A stretch of 22,184 nucleotides of DNA, from NCBI GenBank assembly GCA_002469975.1, contig DKMG01000013.1, forward strand, positions 1-22,184. Reading direction: 5' to 3'. Under the pieces are notes generated by a model. That model did not search any database and was not told the origin of the DNA. It saw only the letters and a list, made by a program, of their open reading frames with translations. How positions within the stretch are numbered: the stretch's first letter is position 1; every line of letters starts with the position of its first letter. The translations under genes and the position numbers were made by a program. This document shows, in pieces, positions 15,508-22,184 of this stretch. Origin of the DNA: Proteobacteria bacterium UBA7420 (GTDB taxonomy: Bacteria; Pseudomonadota; Gammaproteobacteria; Magnimaribacterales; D2472).

Positions 15508-15651
15508 ATCTCGCTCTGACAAATAATTTAATTAATATCTTATGTTTCCATTATTAATTCTATCATTCAACTTATTTATCCATAATTTTTAATGTGATAA
15601 TTACGAACAATAAGAATTTCATCCAATAAGTTCTTCTGACCCAATAAATTA

Positions 15652-15657
15652 TATAAA
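15652..15657 (+). promoter_or_regulatory. candidate -10 element giving a nearly leaderless mRNA
   Basis: TATAAA ends 8 bases before the ATG at 15666, which predicts a transcription start within a few bases of the start codon. No Shine-Dalgarno sequence precedes that ATG, consistent with a leaderless or very short leader. No convincing -35 hexamer was seen. Confidence 0.35.
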
Positions 15658-15665
15658 ATACAATC

Positions 15666-16319
15666 ATGTCACTTATCAAAGCGTTAATTACACCTGTCAC
15701 TCCGTTTCAACAAAACGCTCCTATTCTTTTTTGTGAAGACTCAAAAAAATGTGCCTTTGTTGATCCAGGTGGTGATTTAGATACTCTTCTTAGTGTGGCA
15801 AAGGATAATGATCTTATTCCAGAAAAAATATTTCTAACTCATGGTCACGCTGATCATGCGGGAGCTGCAATGGAGTTGGCATCAATGCTATCGTTGGAGA
15901 TTGAAGGCCCTCACAAAGAAGATGCTTTTTTACTTGACTCCTTGGAGTCACAGGCAAAAATGTTTGGGTTTCCGGCGCAAAACTGTACTCCCAACAGATG
16001 GCTGAAAGATGGTGATGAGGTGACTCTTGGCAATGAGATCCTACAAGTTATTTTTTGTCCTGGACACACGCCAGGCCATGTTATATTTTTTCATCCAGAA
16101 TCAAAATTAGCCGCTGTAGGGGATGTCTTGTTTCAAGGGTCTATTGGAAGAACTGATCTACCGCGAGGCAATCATCAGGATTTAATAAATTCAATCACTC
16201 AAAAATTATGGCCCCTTGGCGAAGAGGTATTATTTATCTCAGGTCATGGTCCAGTTTCTACCTTTGGTCAAGAAAGACAGAGCAATGCTTTTGTCTCAGA
16301 TGCAATTCTTGCGAACTAG
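15666..16319 (+). CDS. metallo-beta-lactamase-fold hydrolase, glyoxalase II-like (YcbL type)
   Basis: A 217-residue binuclear zinc hydrolase with the metal motif THGHADH (58-64: H59, H61, D63, H64), H134 in CPGHTPGHV, D153 in VGDVLF and H194 in ISGHGP. Such short proteins without the C-terminal substrate domain of true glyoxalase II belong to the YcbL-like group, which hydrolyse thioesters such as S-lactoylglutathione weakly or act on unknown substrates. FQGSIGRTDLPRGN (156-169) is typical of the group. The gene diverges from hsaC and may have no functional tie to it. Its stop codon directly abuts the stop of the convergent TM2 gene. Confidence 0.9.
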   Translation: MSLIKALITPVTPFQQNAPILFCEDSKKCAFVDPGGDLDTLLSVAKDNDLIPEKIFLTHGHADHAGAAMELASMLSLEIEGPHKEDAFLLDSLESQAKMFGFPAQNCTPNRWLKDGDEVTLGNEILQVIFCPGHTPGHVIFFHPESKLAAVGDVLFQGSIGRTDLPRGNHQDLINSITQKLWPLGEEVLFISGHGPVSTFGQERQSNAFVSDAILAN

Positions 16320-16556
16320 TCAATCTACCCAGACTTTAACAACTTTTCCATGATCATCTTTCATGGATCCGGTCACAATTAAAATGAAATCAATAATCCA
16401 CCAAATACCAAATCCACCAATAGTAATGATAAATAGAATAGCGGAAGCATAGCGCCGTAAAAAAAATCTATGGGCACCTAAAGGCCAAGATAAAACTATA
16501 AACAGCAGAAAGGTTGGAAGAATTCGTTTCTCTGATATGTCTGTAGGATCACTCAT
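16320..16556 (-). CDS. small TM2-domain membrane protein
   Basis: A 78-residue protein with two predicted membrane helices. The stretch FLLFIVLSWPLGAHRFFLRRY, followed by an aliphatic segment and ITIGGFGIWWIIDFILIV, matches the TM2 domain (G-x-H-R-F-Y turn, then the GG-x-G-I-W-x-I-D signature). Function is unknown in bacteria. The ATG at 16556 is preferred over a GTG at 16571; it overlaps the SDR gene upstream by 8 bases, suggesting coupling. It ends exactly where the metallo-hydrolase gene ends on the other strand, leaving no room for a separate terminator between them. Confidence 0.85.
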   Translation of the reverse strand: MSDPTDISEKRILPTFLLFIVLSWPLGAHRFFLRRYASAILFIITIGGFGIWWIIDFILIVTGSMKDDHGKVVKVWVD

Positions 16557-17346
16557 AACGACCACCCGCAAGACTAGAGCTCATTCTAATGACCAGCGAA
16601 GTTGGAAGGTTATTGCATAAAAAAGCTATTAATTTATTTAGCAGCCCTGGCACCCAAACAGTTTTACCCTTCAACATGGCATCTACTGCGCCCTTGGCCA
16701 CTGTTTTAGAATCTTTTTTCATAAAACTTGGTACTTCGTCCATGGCATCTTGCATGCCGCTGGCTGTATGGAATTCTGTCACTGTAAAGCCGGGGCAAAC
16801 ATTAGTGGCGGTAATGCCATGAGCCCGGTAATTTAAATTTAAAGCATCGCCAAATCTATTTATAAAAGTTTTGACTGGTCCATATAAAGCACCCCAACCA
16901 GTGGCAGGAGGTGCAAAAGCCGCCAGAGAGGATACCAACATAATTTTTCCAGATTTGTGATCCAGCATGCTTGGAATAAATCTCTTGGTGAGCGCAATGA
17001 CACCAGTGCCCAGCACTCTAAGAAACTTTTCTTCCTCCGCCTCATCAGTTTCATGGAATTTTTTATTGATGCTGTACCCAGCATTGTTTACTAGAATATC
17101 TACGACATAATTATTAGAAGTACAAAAATCAAAAATTTTTCCAGGGGCGTCAATCTCCCCAAGATCGGCAACAACATAATGCGCTGCTACACCAAAGTCA
17201 GCGACTATCTGTTCAGCAATATCCTTCAAACGATCTTCTCTTCGTGCAGTTAATAAGATGTTGTGACCTCGACTTGCTAGCTCTTGAGCTATATCCAAAC
17301 CTATACCTGCGGTACTTCCAGTAATCAAAGCATAATTATTGTTCAT
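16549..17346 (-). CDS. short-chain dehydrogenase (DltE/YqjQ-like SDR)
   Basis: A classical SDR of 265 residues: TGSTAGIG (9-16), VNNAGYS (86-92), catalytic Ser in LVSSLAAF (137-144), Y155 and K159 in YGPVK. TARRE after the second strand suggests NADP(H). The C-terminal quarter (KLIAFLCNNLPTSLVIRMSSSL) is hydrophobic and typical of SDRs annotated as fatty-acid or 3-oxoacyl reductase relatives. The start is an ATG at 17346 with GAGGA upstream; a TTG at 17358 would use the ribosome site itself as coding. The gene lies 20 bases after a thioesterase gene, so a role in acyl-chain metabolism is plausible. Substrate unknown. Confidence 0.88.
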   Translation of the reverse strand: MNNNYALITGSTAGIGLDIAQELASRGHNILLTARREDRLKDIAEQIVADFGVAAHYVVADLGEIDAPGKIFDFCTSNNYVVDILVNNAGYSINKKFHETDEAEEEKFLRVLGTGVIALTKRFIPSMLDHKSGKIMLVSSLAAFAPPATGWGALYGPVKTFINRFGDALNLNYRAHGITATNVCPGFTVTEFHTASGMQDAMDEVPSFMKKDSKTVAKGAVDAMLKGKTVWVPGLLNKLIAFLCNNLPTSLVIRMSSSLAGGRYE

Positions 17347-17366
17347 TTTTTTCCTCAAGCCTTGGG

Positions 17367-17840
17367 CTATAAATCTTTAATTTTTAATCTTACATCATAA
17401 GGCACTGGCCCTTGACTATCATGAGCTTGTTTGATGGCCAGCACTCTCTCCAACCTTTTAGCATCCATTGGAGCCATTCGTCGTTTACTCATGTCAATGT
17501 GGCCTTCTACGGTTTCATACATTGCACAAATAGCACTATCTTGATCAAAAAGTGCGCCAATCATGTGAAAGAGTTTTGTATTTACGTTAAATAATCGAAA
17601 AGCAGGAAAAATTTTATCGCCCAAAAGGAACTCTTTTTGAAACCTATAGCTATCCTCTAAAGTGAAAGAAGAAAAGCCACTTTGAAGATACTCATCATTA
17701 AATCCAAAATCTTCAGAAGTAAACTCCCACCCCTGCTCAAAGACTGCTTTAATATGGTTCACATTCATGTGCCCATTAAAATCACACATTTCTTGGGTAA
17801 CGATCACTTCCTTGCCAACATATGGAAAAAGATTTTTCAT
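17367..17840 (-). CDS. hotdog-fold acyl-CoA thioesterase family protein
   Basis: A 157-residue single hotdog-domain protein. The N-terminal CDFNGHMNVNHI (19-30) is the active-site region of 4HBT-type thioesterases (Asp followed by GHMN), and LEDSYRFQKEFLLGDKI (61-77) is the second conserved strand pair. The C-terminal 30 residues are basic and lack recognisable motifs. It is likely a soluble thioesterase acting on acyl- or carnitine-type CoA esters, as in relatives of carnitine operon proteins, but the substrate is not indicated. It is first of a three-gene minus-strand set with the SDR and TM2 genes and shares a divergent promoter region with the DUF1330 gene. Confidence 0.82.
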   Translation of the reverse strand: MKNLFPYVGKEVIVTQEMCDFNGHMNVNHIKAVFEQGWEFTSEDFGFNDEYLQSGFSSFTLEDSYRFQKEFLLGDKIFPAFRLFNVNTKLFHMIGALFDQDSAICAMYETVEGHIDMSKRRMAPMDAKRLERVLAIKQAHDSQGPVPYDVRLKIKDL

Positions 17841-17886
17841 GCTCTATCAAATATTTTAAAGAATCGATTGTGAGCAAAGAACCAAA

Positions 17887-17898
17887 GATTTGCAAATC
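17887..17898. promoter_or_regulatory. 12-bp perfect palindrome in a divergent promoter region
   Basis: GATTTGCAAATC is a perfect palindrome lying between the thioesterase gene (start 17840, minus) and the DUF1330 gene (start 17961, plus). Its position suits a shared operator. A TACAAT at 17929-17934 could serve as -10 for the plus strand. No regulator gene is adjacent, and the motif could be chance in AT-rich sequence. Confidence 0.3.
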
Positions 17899-17960
17899 AT
17901 TAGCCCTGTTTTTGCAAGAAGTTTTGAGTACAATTAACTTTTACTAAGTGGAAGTTATTT

Positions 17961-18269
17961 ATGTCTGATTTTGAAATCATTGCGATTGCAAACCTTGAAA
18001 TTACTGATGCTGATGAGTATCGAAAGTATGAAAAGGGGTTTTTTCCAATTCTAAAAAAATACAATGGCTCCTTTATTACTTATGATGATGCACCTGAGCA
18101 CAAAGAAGGAGATATACCATTAAAAGGTCGAGTAATTTTATTTGGATTTCTAACACAAGAAGATGCTAGTAACTGGTTCAATGATCCAGAGTATCAAGAG
18201 TTATCTAAGTTTCGTCGAGATGGAACAAGCACTCATTCCATCACATTTACCAAGATGTTAAAAAGATGA
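17961..18269 (+). CDS. DUF1330 family protein
   Basis: A 102-residue dimeric alpha-beta barrel protein. IAIANLEITDADEYRKYEKGFFPILKKYNGSF is the family's first strand-helix-strand unit, and GRVILFGFLTQEDASNWFNDPEYQEL (56-81) the second, with the W-x-x-D-P-E-Y-Q motif diagnostic of DUF1330. Function is unknown. It has a GTGGAAG sequence about 8 bases before the ATG, and is followed by hflX after 18 bases, probably in one transcript. Confidence 0.88.
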   Translation: MSDFEIIAIANLEITDADEYRKYEKGFFPILKKYNGSFITYDDAPEHKEGDIPLKGRVILFGFLTQEDASNWFNDPEYQELSKFRRDGTSTHSITFTKMLKR

Positions 18270-18287
18270 TTTTAAAGTTTATTTAGC

Positions 18288-19586
18288 TTGGAAAAAACAT
18301 TAGCCCCCAAAGATCTCAGAGCAGTGATTGTATCGGTAGATCTCCTCAGGTCATCCCCAAAAGAGTCGCATAATTTTAACTCGAATGAGTTTTTAGACTT
18401 AGCACAATCAGCAGGATTGAAAATTGAAAATCATATTTTTTCAAAGCAAAATTTTGTTTCTGCCAGTCATTTTATAACCAAGGGTAAGGTTGAGGAACTC
18501 AAGACGCTAGTTGCAGAAAAAGACATCAAACTTGTATTGCTAGACTGCGAACTGTCTCCGTCACAAGAGCGAAATCTTGAAACAGTTTTATGCGCAAGAG
18601 TGCTTGATAGAACTGGATTAATTTTAGATATATTCGCCACTAGAGCTCAAAGTGACATAGGAAAATTGCAAGTTGAACTTGCTCAATTAAGTTTTCTGTC
18701 GACACGCCTGGTTCGTGGATGGAGTCATCTTGAGAGGCAGAAAGGAGGAATTGGGTTAAGGGGCCCTGGAGAAACACAGCTTGAAACAGATAGAAGGTTG
18801 GTAGCCAATAGAATCAAGCAATTAAAAAAAAGACTTAAAACGCAGCACAATCAAAAAAGCTTAAACCGATATTCCAGAAAAAAAGGAGAAAATAAACTGG
18901 TTGCTCTAGTGGGCTATACCAATGCAGGTAAAACATCTCTATTTAATACCTTAACTAAAGGTGGTCTTTATGCTGCAGATAAGCTATTTGCAACTCTGGA
19001 TACAACCACTCGCAAGGCTGACTTTAAATCTAAGACTTTAAGCACCATGCTATTTTCAGACACTGTTGGGTTTATCTCAAACCTTCCTACAAAACTTGTT
19101 GAATCATTTAAGGCAACTCTAGACGACTTGTCCTCGGCTGATCTTTTGCTTCATGTTATTGATGCAGCTGATCCAGAAAGTGATTTTAAAATCCAGCAAG
19201 TAAATTTAATTTTAGAAGATCTTGGGGTAGAGAAAATACCGCAAATTAGAGTTCTCAATAAAACTGACTTGCTAGCAGAAAGTACCATTCAACCGGCAAA
19301 TGAGCAACATCCAGAAATTAGAGTGTCTGCCCAAACTGGAGATGGGCTTGATGAGCTGAAAACTCAAATCTCTGAAATGCTATTTGGAGAAATTGTTGCT
19401 GGATGGATTTGTTTCTCCCCAATGCAATCAGCCATTCGCTCTAAACTCTTTGATTCAGGATGTATTATTGAGGAAAAAATGGATGAAAATGGAAGCTACC
19501 AATCCTTTGTTGAAATCAGTAAAAGTATGTTGCAGCAATTTAAAGAGCTGGATGGAGCTAAAACCCTAAAGCCCATTCGGGTATAA
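18288..19586 (+). CDS. hflX: ribosome-associated GTPase HflX
   Basis: HflX is a conserved GTPase that splits or rescues stalled ribosomes under stress. Seen: 432 residues. The N-terminal nucleotide-binding-like domain is followed by the HflX linker with GIGLRGPGETQLETDRR (154-170), then the G domain: G1 GYTNAGKT (209-216), TLDTTTR as switch region (237-243), G3 DTVGF (258-262), and G4 NKTD (324-327). A C-terminal domain follows from about 365. The start is assigned to a TTG at 18288 because no ATG or GTG lies before the conserved RAVIVSVDL segment; the ribosome site is weak. Unlike enterobacteria, hfq and miaA are not adjacent. Confidence 0.96.
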   Translation: MEKTLAPKDLRAVIVSVDLLRSSPKESHNFNSNEFLDLAQSAGLKIENHIFSKQNFVSASHFITKGKVEELKTLVAEKDIKLVLLDCELSPSQERNLETVLCARVLDRTGLILDIFATRAQSDIGKLQVELAQLSFLSTRLVRGWSHLERQKGGIGLRGPGETQLETDRRLVANRIKQLKKRLKTQHNQKSLNRYSRKKGENKLVALVGYTNAGKTSLFNTLTKGGLYAADKLFATLDTTTRKADFKSKTLSTMLFSDTVGFISNLPTKLVESFKATLDDLSSADLLLHVIDAADPESDFKIQQVNLILEDLGVEKIPQIRVLNKTDLLAESTIQPANEQHPEIRVSAQTGDGLDELKTQISEMLFGEIVAGWICFSPMQSAIRSKLFDSGCIIEEKMDENGSYQSFVEISKSMLQQFKELDGAKTLKPIRV

Positions 19587-19595
19587 AATAGCTTC

Positions 19596-21185
19596 ATGGC
19601 TAAGAAGAATCTCAATGCTTTAATTATTGGTGGTGGCCATAATGGCCTGGTATGCGCTTTTTATCTCGCTAAATCAGGCTACCAGGTTTCTGTGTATGAA
19701 AAGAGGGCTATTGTTGGAGGGGCTGCAGTCACCGAAGAATTTCATCCAGGATTTAAAAACTCTGTCGCCAGCTACACGGTAAGCCTATTAAACCCTGAGA
19801 TTATTGAAGAGATGGAACTCAAGAAACGCGGTCTAGAAATTGTAAAACGTCCACTTTCTAATTTTTTACCCATCAACGATACGACTTATTTAAAATTAGG
19901 TGGGGGCTTAGAGCGAACCCAAACAGAATTTAGAAAATTCTCTTTTCAAGATTCTGAGAGGTTGCCAGAATATTATAGAAGAATTGAGGCGGTTGCCGAT
20001 GTGCTAAGAGCTCTCTCAGTAAAGACTCCCCCAAATCCAAAACAAGGAATTAAAGGTGCTCTTAATGCAGCGCTTCAACTCTGGCCAATTGCAACCAAAG
20101 GTAACGAGGTCCACAGAGATGTTTATGATTTGTTTACTAAAAGTGCTCGCTCTTTTTTAGATTCTTGGTTTGAGAATGAGCATGTAAAAGCTGCTTTTGG
20201 ATTCGATGCAATTGTCGGTAATTTTGCCAGTCCTGATACGCCAGGCTCAGCATACGTTTTACTGCATCATGTCTTTGGTGAGGTTGATGGGGAGAAAGGT
20301 GCTTGGGGTCATGCTATGGGTGGCATGGGGGCGATTACTCAGGCAATGAAACATGCTTGCGAGGATTTAGGGGTGAACATTTATACGGATTCATCAGTTG
20401 AGCAGGTGATTGTTTCTAATGGTGTGGCAAAAGGAATTAAGCTAGCTTCGGGACAAATAGTAAAAGCAGGTAAAGTTATTTCCAATCTCAATCCTAAACT
20501 TTTGTATCAAAAATTAATTCCTGCAAGTGACTTAAGTCCTGAATTTAATAGGAGCATGAATGGATATAAATGTGGCTCTGGGACTTTTAGAATGAATGTC
20601 GCACTATCAGAACTTCCAGATTTTACCGCACTACCTGGAAAAGAAATTGCTGAGCACCACCAAAGTGGCATAGTAATTGCTCCAACACTTGATTACATGG
20701 ATCGAGCCTACCTAGATGCTAAAAAAGATGGCTGGTCCGCAGAGCCTATAGTGGAGATGTTGATCCCCTCAACACTTGATTCAACATTGGCGCCTCAAGG
20801 CATGCATGTTGCTTCCTTATTTTGTCAACAATTCTCGCCGTCACTGCAGGATGGAAAGTCCTGGCATGATCATCGCTTGGCTGCAGCAGAGACCATTGTT
20901 GAAACAGTAACAAAATACGCACCTAATTTTAAGGGCTCTATTTTAGGTACTATGATTTTATCACCTTTGGATTTAGAGGAGAAATTTGGGCTCATTGGTG
21001 GCGACATCATGCATGGTCAGATGACCTTAGACCAAATGTGGGCGGCAAGACCATTATTGAATTATGGGGATTACCGAGGCCCATTAAAATCTCTCTATAT
21101 GTGCGGATCAGGAACTCATCCAGGCGGAGGCGTAACGGGATTGCCGGGTCGCAATGCTGCTAGGGAGATCTTAAAAGACTCTTGA
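19596..21185 (+). CDS. FAD-dependent oxidoreductase, phytoene-desaturase-like (PYROXD2 type)
   Basis: A 529-residue flavoprotein with an N-terminal dinucleotide-binding motif IIGGGHNGLVCAFYLAKSGY (10-29), the adjacent YEKRAIVGGAA, and a C-terminal FAD-contacting GSGTHPGGGVTGLPGRNAA. GDIMHGQMTLDQMWAARP shortly before the end is characteristic of the PYROXD2 branch rather than of carotenoid CrtI desaturases. Substrate and role are unknown in bacteria. It follows hflX by 9 bases on the same strand without any carotenoid gene nearby. Its stop is 2 bases from the stop of the convergent symporter gene. Confidence 0.88.
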   Translation: MAKKNLNALIIGGGHNGLVCAFYLAKSGYQVSVYEKRAIVGGAAVTEEFHPGFKNSVASYTVSLLNPEIIEEMELKKRGLEIVKRPLSNFLPINDTTYLKLGGGLERTQTEFRKFSFQDSERLPEYYRRIEAVADVLRALSVKTPPNPKQGIKGALNAALQLWPIATKGNEVHRDVYDLFTKSARSFLDSWFENEHVKAAFGFDAIVGNFASPDTPGSAYVLLHHVFGEVDGEKGAWGHAMGGMGAITQAMKHACEDLGVNIYTDSSVEQVIVSNGVAKGIKLASGQIVKAGKVISNLNPKLLYQKLIPASDLSPEFNRSMNGYKCGSGTFRMNVALSELPDFTALPGKEIAEHHQSGIVIAPTLDYMDRAYLDAKKDGWSAEPIVEMLIPSTLDSTLAPQGMHVASLFCQQFSPSLQDGKSWHDHRLAAAETIVETVTKYAPNFKGSILGTMILSPLDLEEKFGLIGGDIMHGQMTLDQMWAARPLLNYGDYRGPLKSLYMCGSGTHPGGGVTGLPGRNAAREILKDS

Positions 21186-21187
21186 AC

Positions 21188-22184
21188 TTAAGTTTGGATA
21201 GAGTCCAGTGAAGCAAAATAAGTCTTAGCTCTAGCAATAACTTTGGGAGCCAGCCAGATTGAAGACACTAAGGTTGGAATAGCCATCATCGCAAAACCAA
21301 TATCTATAATATTCATCGCCACTTCAATCGGCACGACAGCAAAGACGACCACAAATATAATAATGACCCATTGATAAATCTTAATGCCCCTCTCTCCAAA
21401 TAAAAATCTAGAGCACGCTGATCCGTAAAAAGAATAGGTAAAGATGGTGCTGGCGCCAAAGCAGACAACACACACAAATAATACAGCGTAACCAATAGGT
21501 CCCAAGAGCATGCTAAAGGCTTCCGCCGTCAAAGTGACGCCATTTGAATCAGAGGTTAGCCAAACACCTGAGATAATAATGAGCAACGCAGTCGATGTGC
21601 ACATAATCAAGGTATCAAAAATGGGTCCAAGCATTGCCACTAAACCTTGCTTCACTGGATCAGAGGTTTTTGCCGCGCCGTGAACCAAGGTCTCGGTTCC
21701 AATGCCTGCCTCATTGCTATGAGCGCCCCTGCGAATACCCATAATAATAACGGCTATCACACTGCCACCAGCAACAGCAGATCCAGTAAAGGCATCTTCA
21801 AAAATAATTTTAAATGCAGGGATGATTTGATCAAAATTGAGCGTCAGCGCAATCATAATAGACCCAAAATACAAAAAACTCATAGAAGGAACAAGCCACT
21901 CAGAAACCTTGGCGATTCGGACCAATCCTCCAAGAATAATGATGCCTGTAACTGCAGCCAAGACCAATCCAGCTATTAAATTAAAGCCCTCAAATTGAAA
22001 CATTGGCAAATCCCCAACAATTTGAACCAATTGATTGCTTTGAAAGCCTGGCAGTGCGCCAATTAATCCAGCGGCGGCAAACAAATATGCTAAAGGCATC
22101 ATTGAGGCAGGCAAAGCATTTTTAATGACGTACATTGGGCCGCTTAAAACATTACCATTTTCATCTACATCTCTGTACATCACA
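21188..22184 (-). CDS. sodium:alanine/glycine symporter, AGCS family (partial, N-terminus beyond window)
   Basis: A membrane transporter that imports small amino acids with sodium. The visible part is about 332 codons, missing roughly the first third, and the frame stays open to the window edge, so an apparent GTG/ATG start near the edge is internal. The segment VMYRDVDENGNVLSGPMYVI resembles the AGCS loop before the middle helices. MGIRRGAHSNEAGIGTE (about 150-166 of the visible part) is the family signature. At least seven hydrophobic helices follow from the visible start. It converges with the PYROXD2-like gene. Substrate (alanine, glycine or another) cannot be read from sequence. Confidence 0.9.
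   Translation of the reverse strand, partial: VMYRDVDENGNVLSGPMYVIKNALPASMMPLAYLFAAAGLIGALPGFQSNQLVQIVGDLPMFQFEGFNLIAGLVLAAVTGIIILGGLVRIAKVSEWLVPSMSFLYFGSIMIALTLNFDQIIPAFKIIFEDAFTGSAVAGGSVIAVIIMGIRRGAHSNEAGIGTETLVHGAAKTSDPVKQGLVAMLGPIFDTLIMCTSTALLIIISGVWLTSDSNGVTLTAEAFSMLLGPIGYAVLFVCVVCFGASTIFTYSFYGSACSRFLFGERGIKIYQWVIIIFVVVFAVVPIEVAMNIIDIGFAMMAIPTLVSSIWLAPKVIARAKTYFASLDSIQT

Larger units (their letters stand above)
15471..15665. other. AT-rich divergent intergenic region between hsaC and the metallo-hydrolase gene
   Basis: About 195 bases of AT-rich sequence without an ORF separate the two divergently transcribed genes. It holds the candidate promoter and operator for the minus-strand operon near 15482-15507 and a TATAAA element just before 15666. 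I see no terminator, riboswitch or small-RNA signature in it. Confidence 0.7.

Noticed and set aside
19596..21185. Carotenoid phytoene desaturase
   Set aside because: Motifs near the C-terminus are of the PYROXD2 type and there is no crtB, crtE or other carotenoid gene nearby.
21647..21979. A 110-codon plus-strand ORF opposite the symporter gene
   Set aside because: It is antisense to conserved AGCS sequence, polar and low in recognisable motifs, with no ribosome site.
1..22184. Mobile element, CRISPR array, tRNA or prophage remnants
   Set aside because: No transposase, terminal inverted repeats, repeat-spacer pattern or tRNA-like segment was found; nearly every base lies in a recognisable gene.

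Overview
The window looks like chromosomal DNA from a low-GC, probably marine, gammaproteobacterium of the steroid-degrading type. That placement is an inference from AT-rich coding sequence, dense overlapping operons and the gene repertoire; there is no rRNA or other phylogenetic marker to fix it. No tRNA, rRNA, IS element, CRISPR array or phage gene was seen. Coding density is very high, and the only gaps above about 100 bases are two divergent promoter regions (15471-15665 and 17841-17960).

Positions 15470 down to 1 (minus strand) form one colinear run of 15 genes with gaps of a few bases or overlaps. I read it as an aerobic steroid ring-degradation operon. Transcription order: hsaC (extradiol cleavage of the aromatised A ring), ipdA and ipdB (ring-opening CoA hydrolase), a divergent crotonase, ipdC (nitronate-monooxygenase-like flavoenzyme), echA20 (D-ring hydrolase), fadE31 and fadE32 (heteromeric acyl-CoA dehydrogenase), fadA6 (thiolase), ipdF (SDR), an EthD-like protein, a second SDR, a cytochrome P450, then hsaD, hsaE, hsaG and hsaF (hydrolase, hydratase, acylating acetaldehyde dehydrogenase, aldolase; hsaF runs off the window). 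Together they would cut the A/B-ring product (4,9-DSHA-type) to HIP plus 2-hydroxy-hexadienoate, take the latter to pyruvate and propionyl-CoA, and open rings C and D of HIP-CoA to succinyl-, propionyl- and acetyl-CoA. The actinobacterial names are used because several proteins match the mycobacterial families motif for motif. FadD3, FadE30, HsaAB, KshAB, KstD and a KstR2-type regulator are not in the window.

The least explained part is the trio at 3246-6096 (P450, SDR, EthD-like protein), inserted between the HIP module and the meta-cleavage tail. Other oddities are the missing canonical start codon of ipdC, a crotonase lacking both usual catalytic glutamates and ending in a lysine tail, and a palindrome beside a candidate promoter upstream of hsaC.

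From 15666 onward the content is mostly housekeeping: a glyoxalase-II-like metallo-hydrolase (+); a minus-strand trio of thioesterase, SDR and small TM2 protein (17840 to 16320); a plus-strand run of DUF1330 protein, GTPase HflX and a PYROXD2-like FAD oxidoreductase (17961-21185); and the 3' part of a sodium:alanine-type symporter (minus, running off the right edge).
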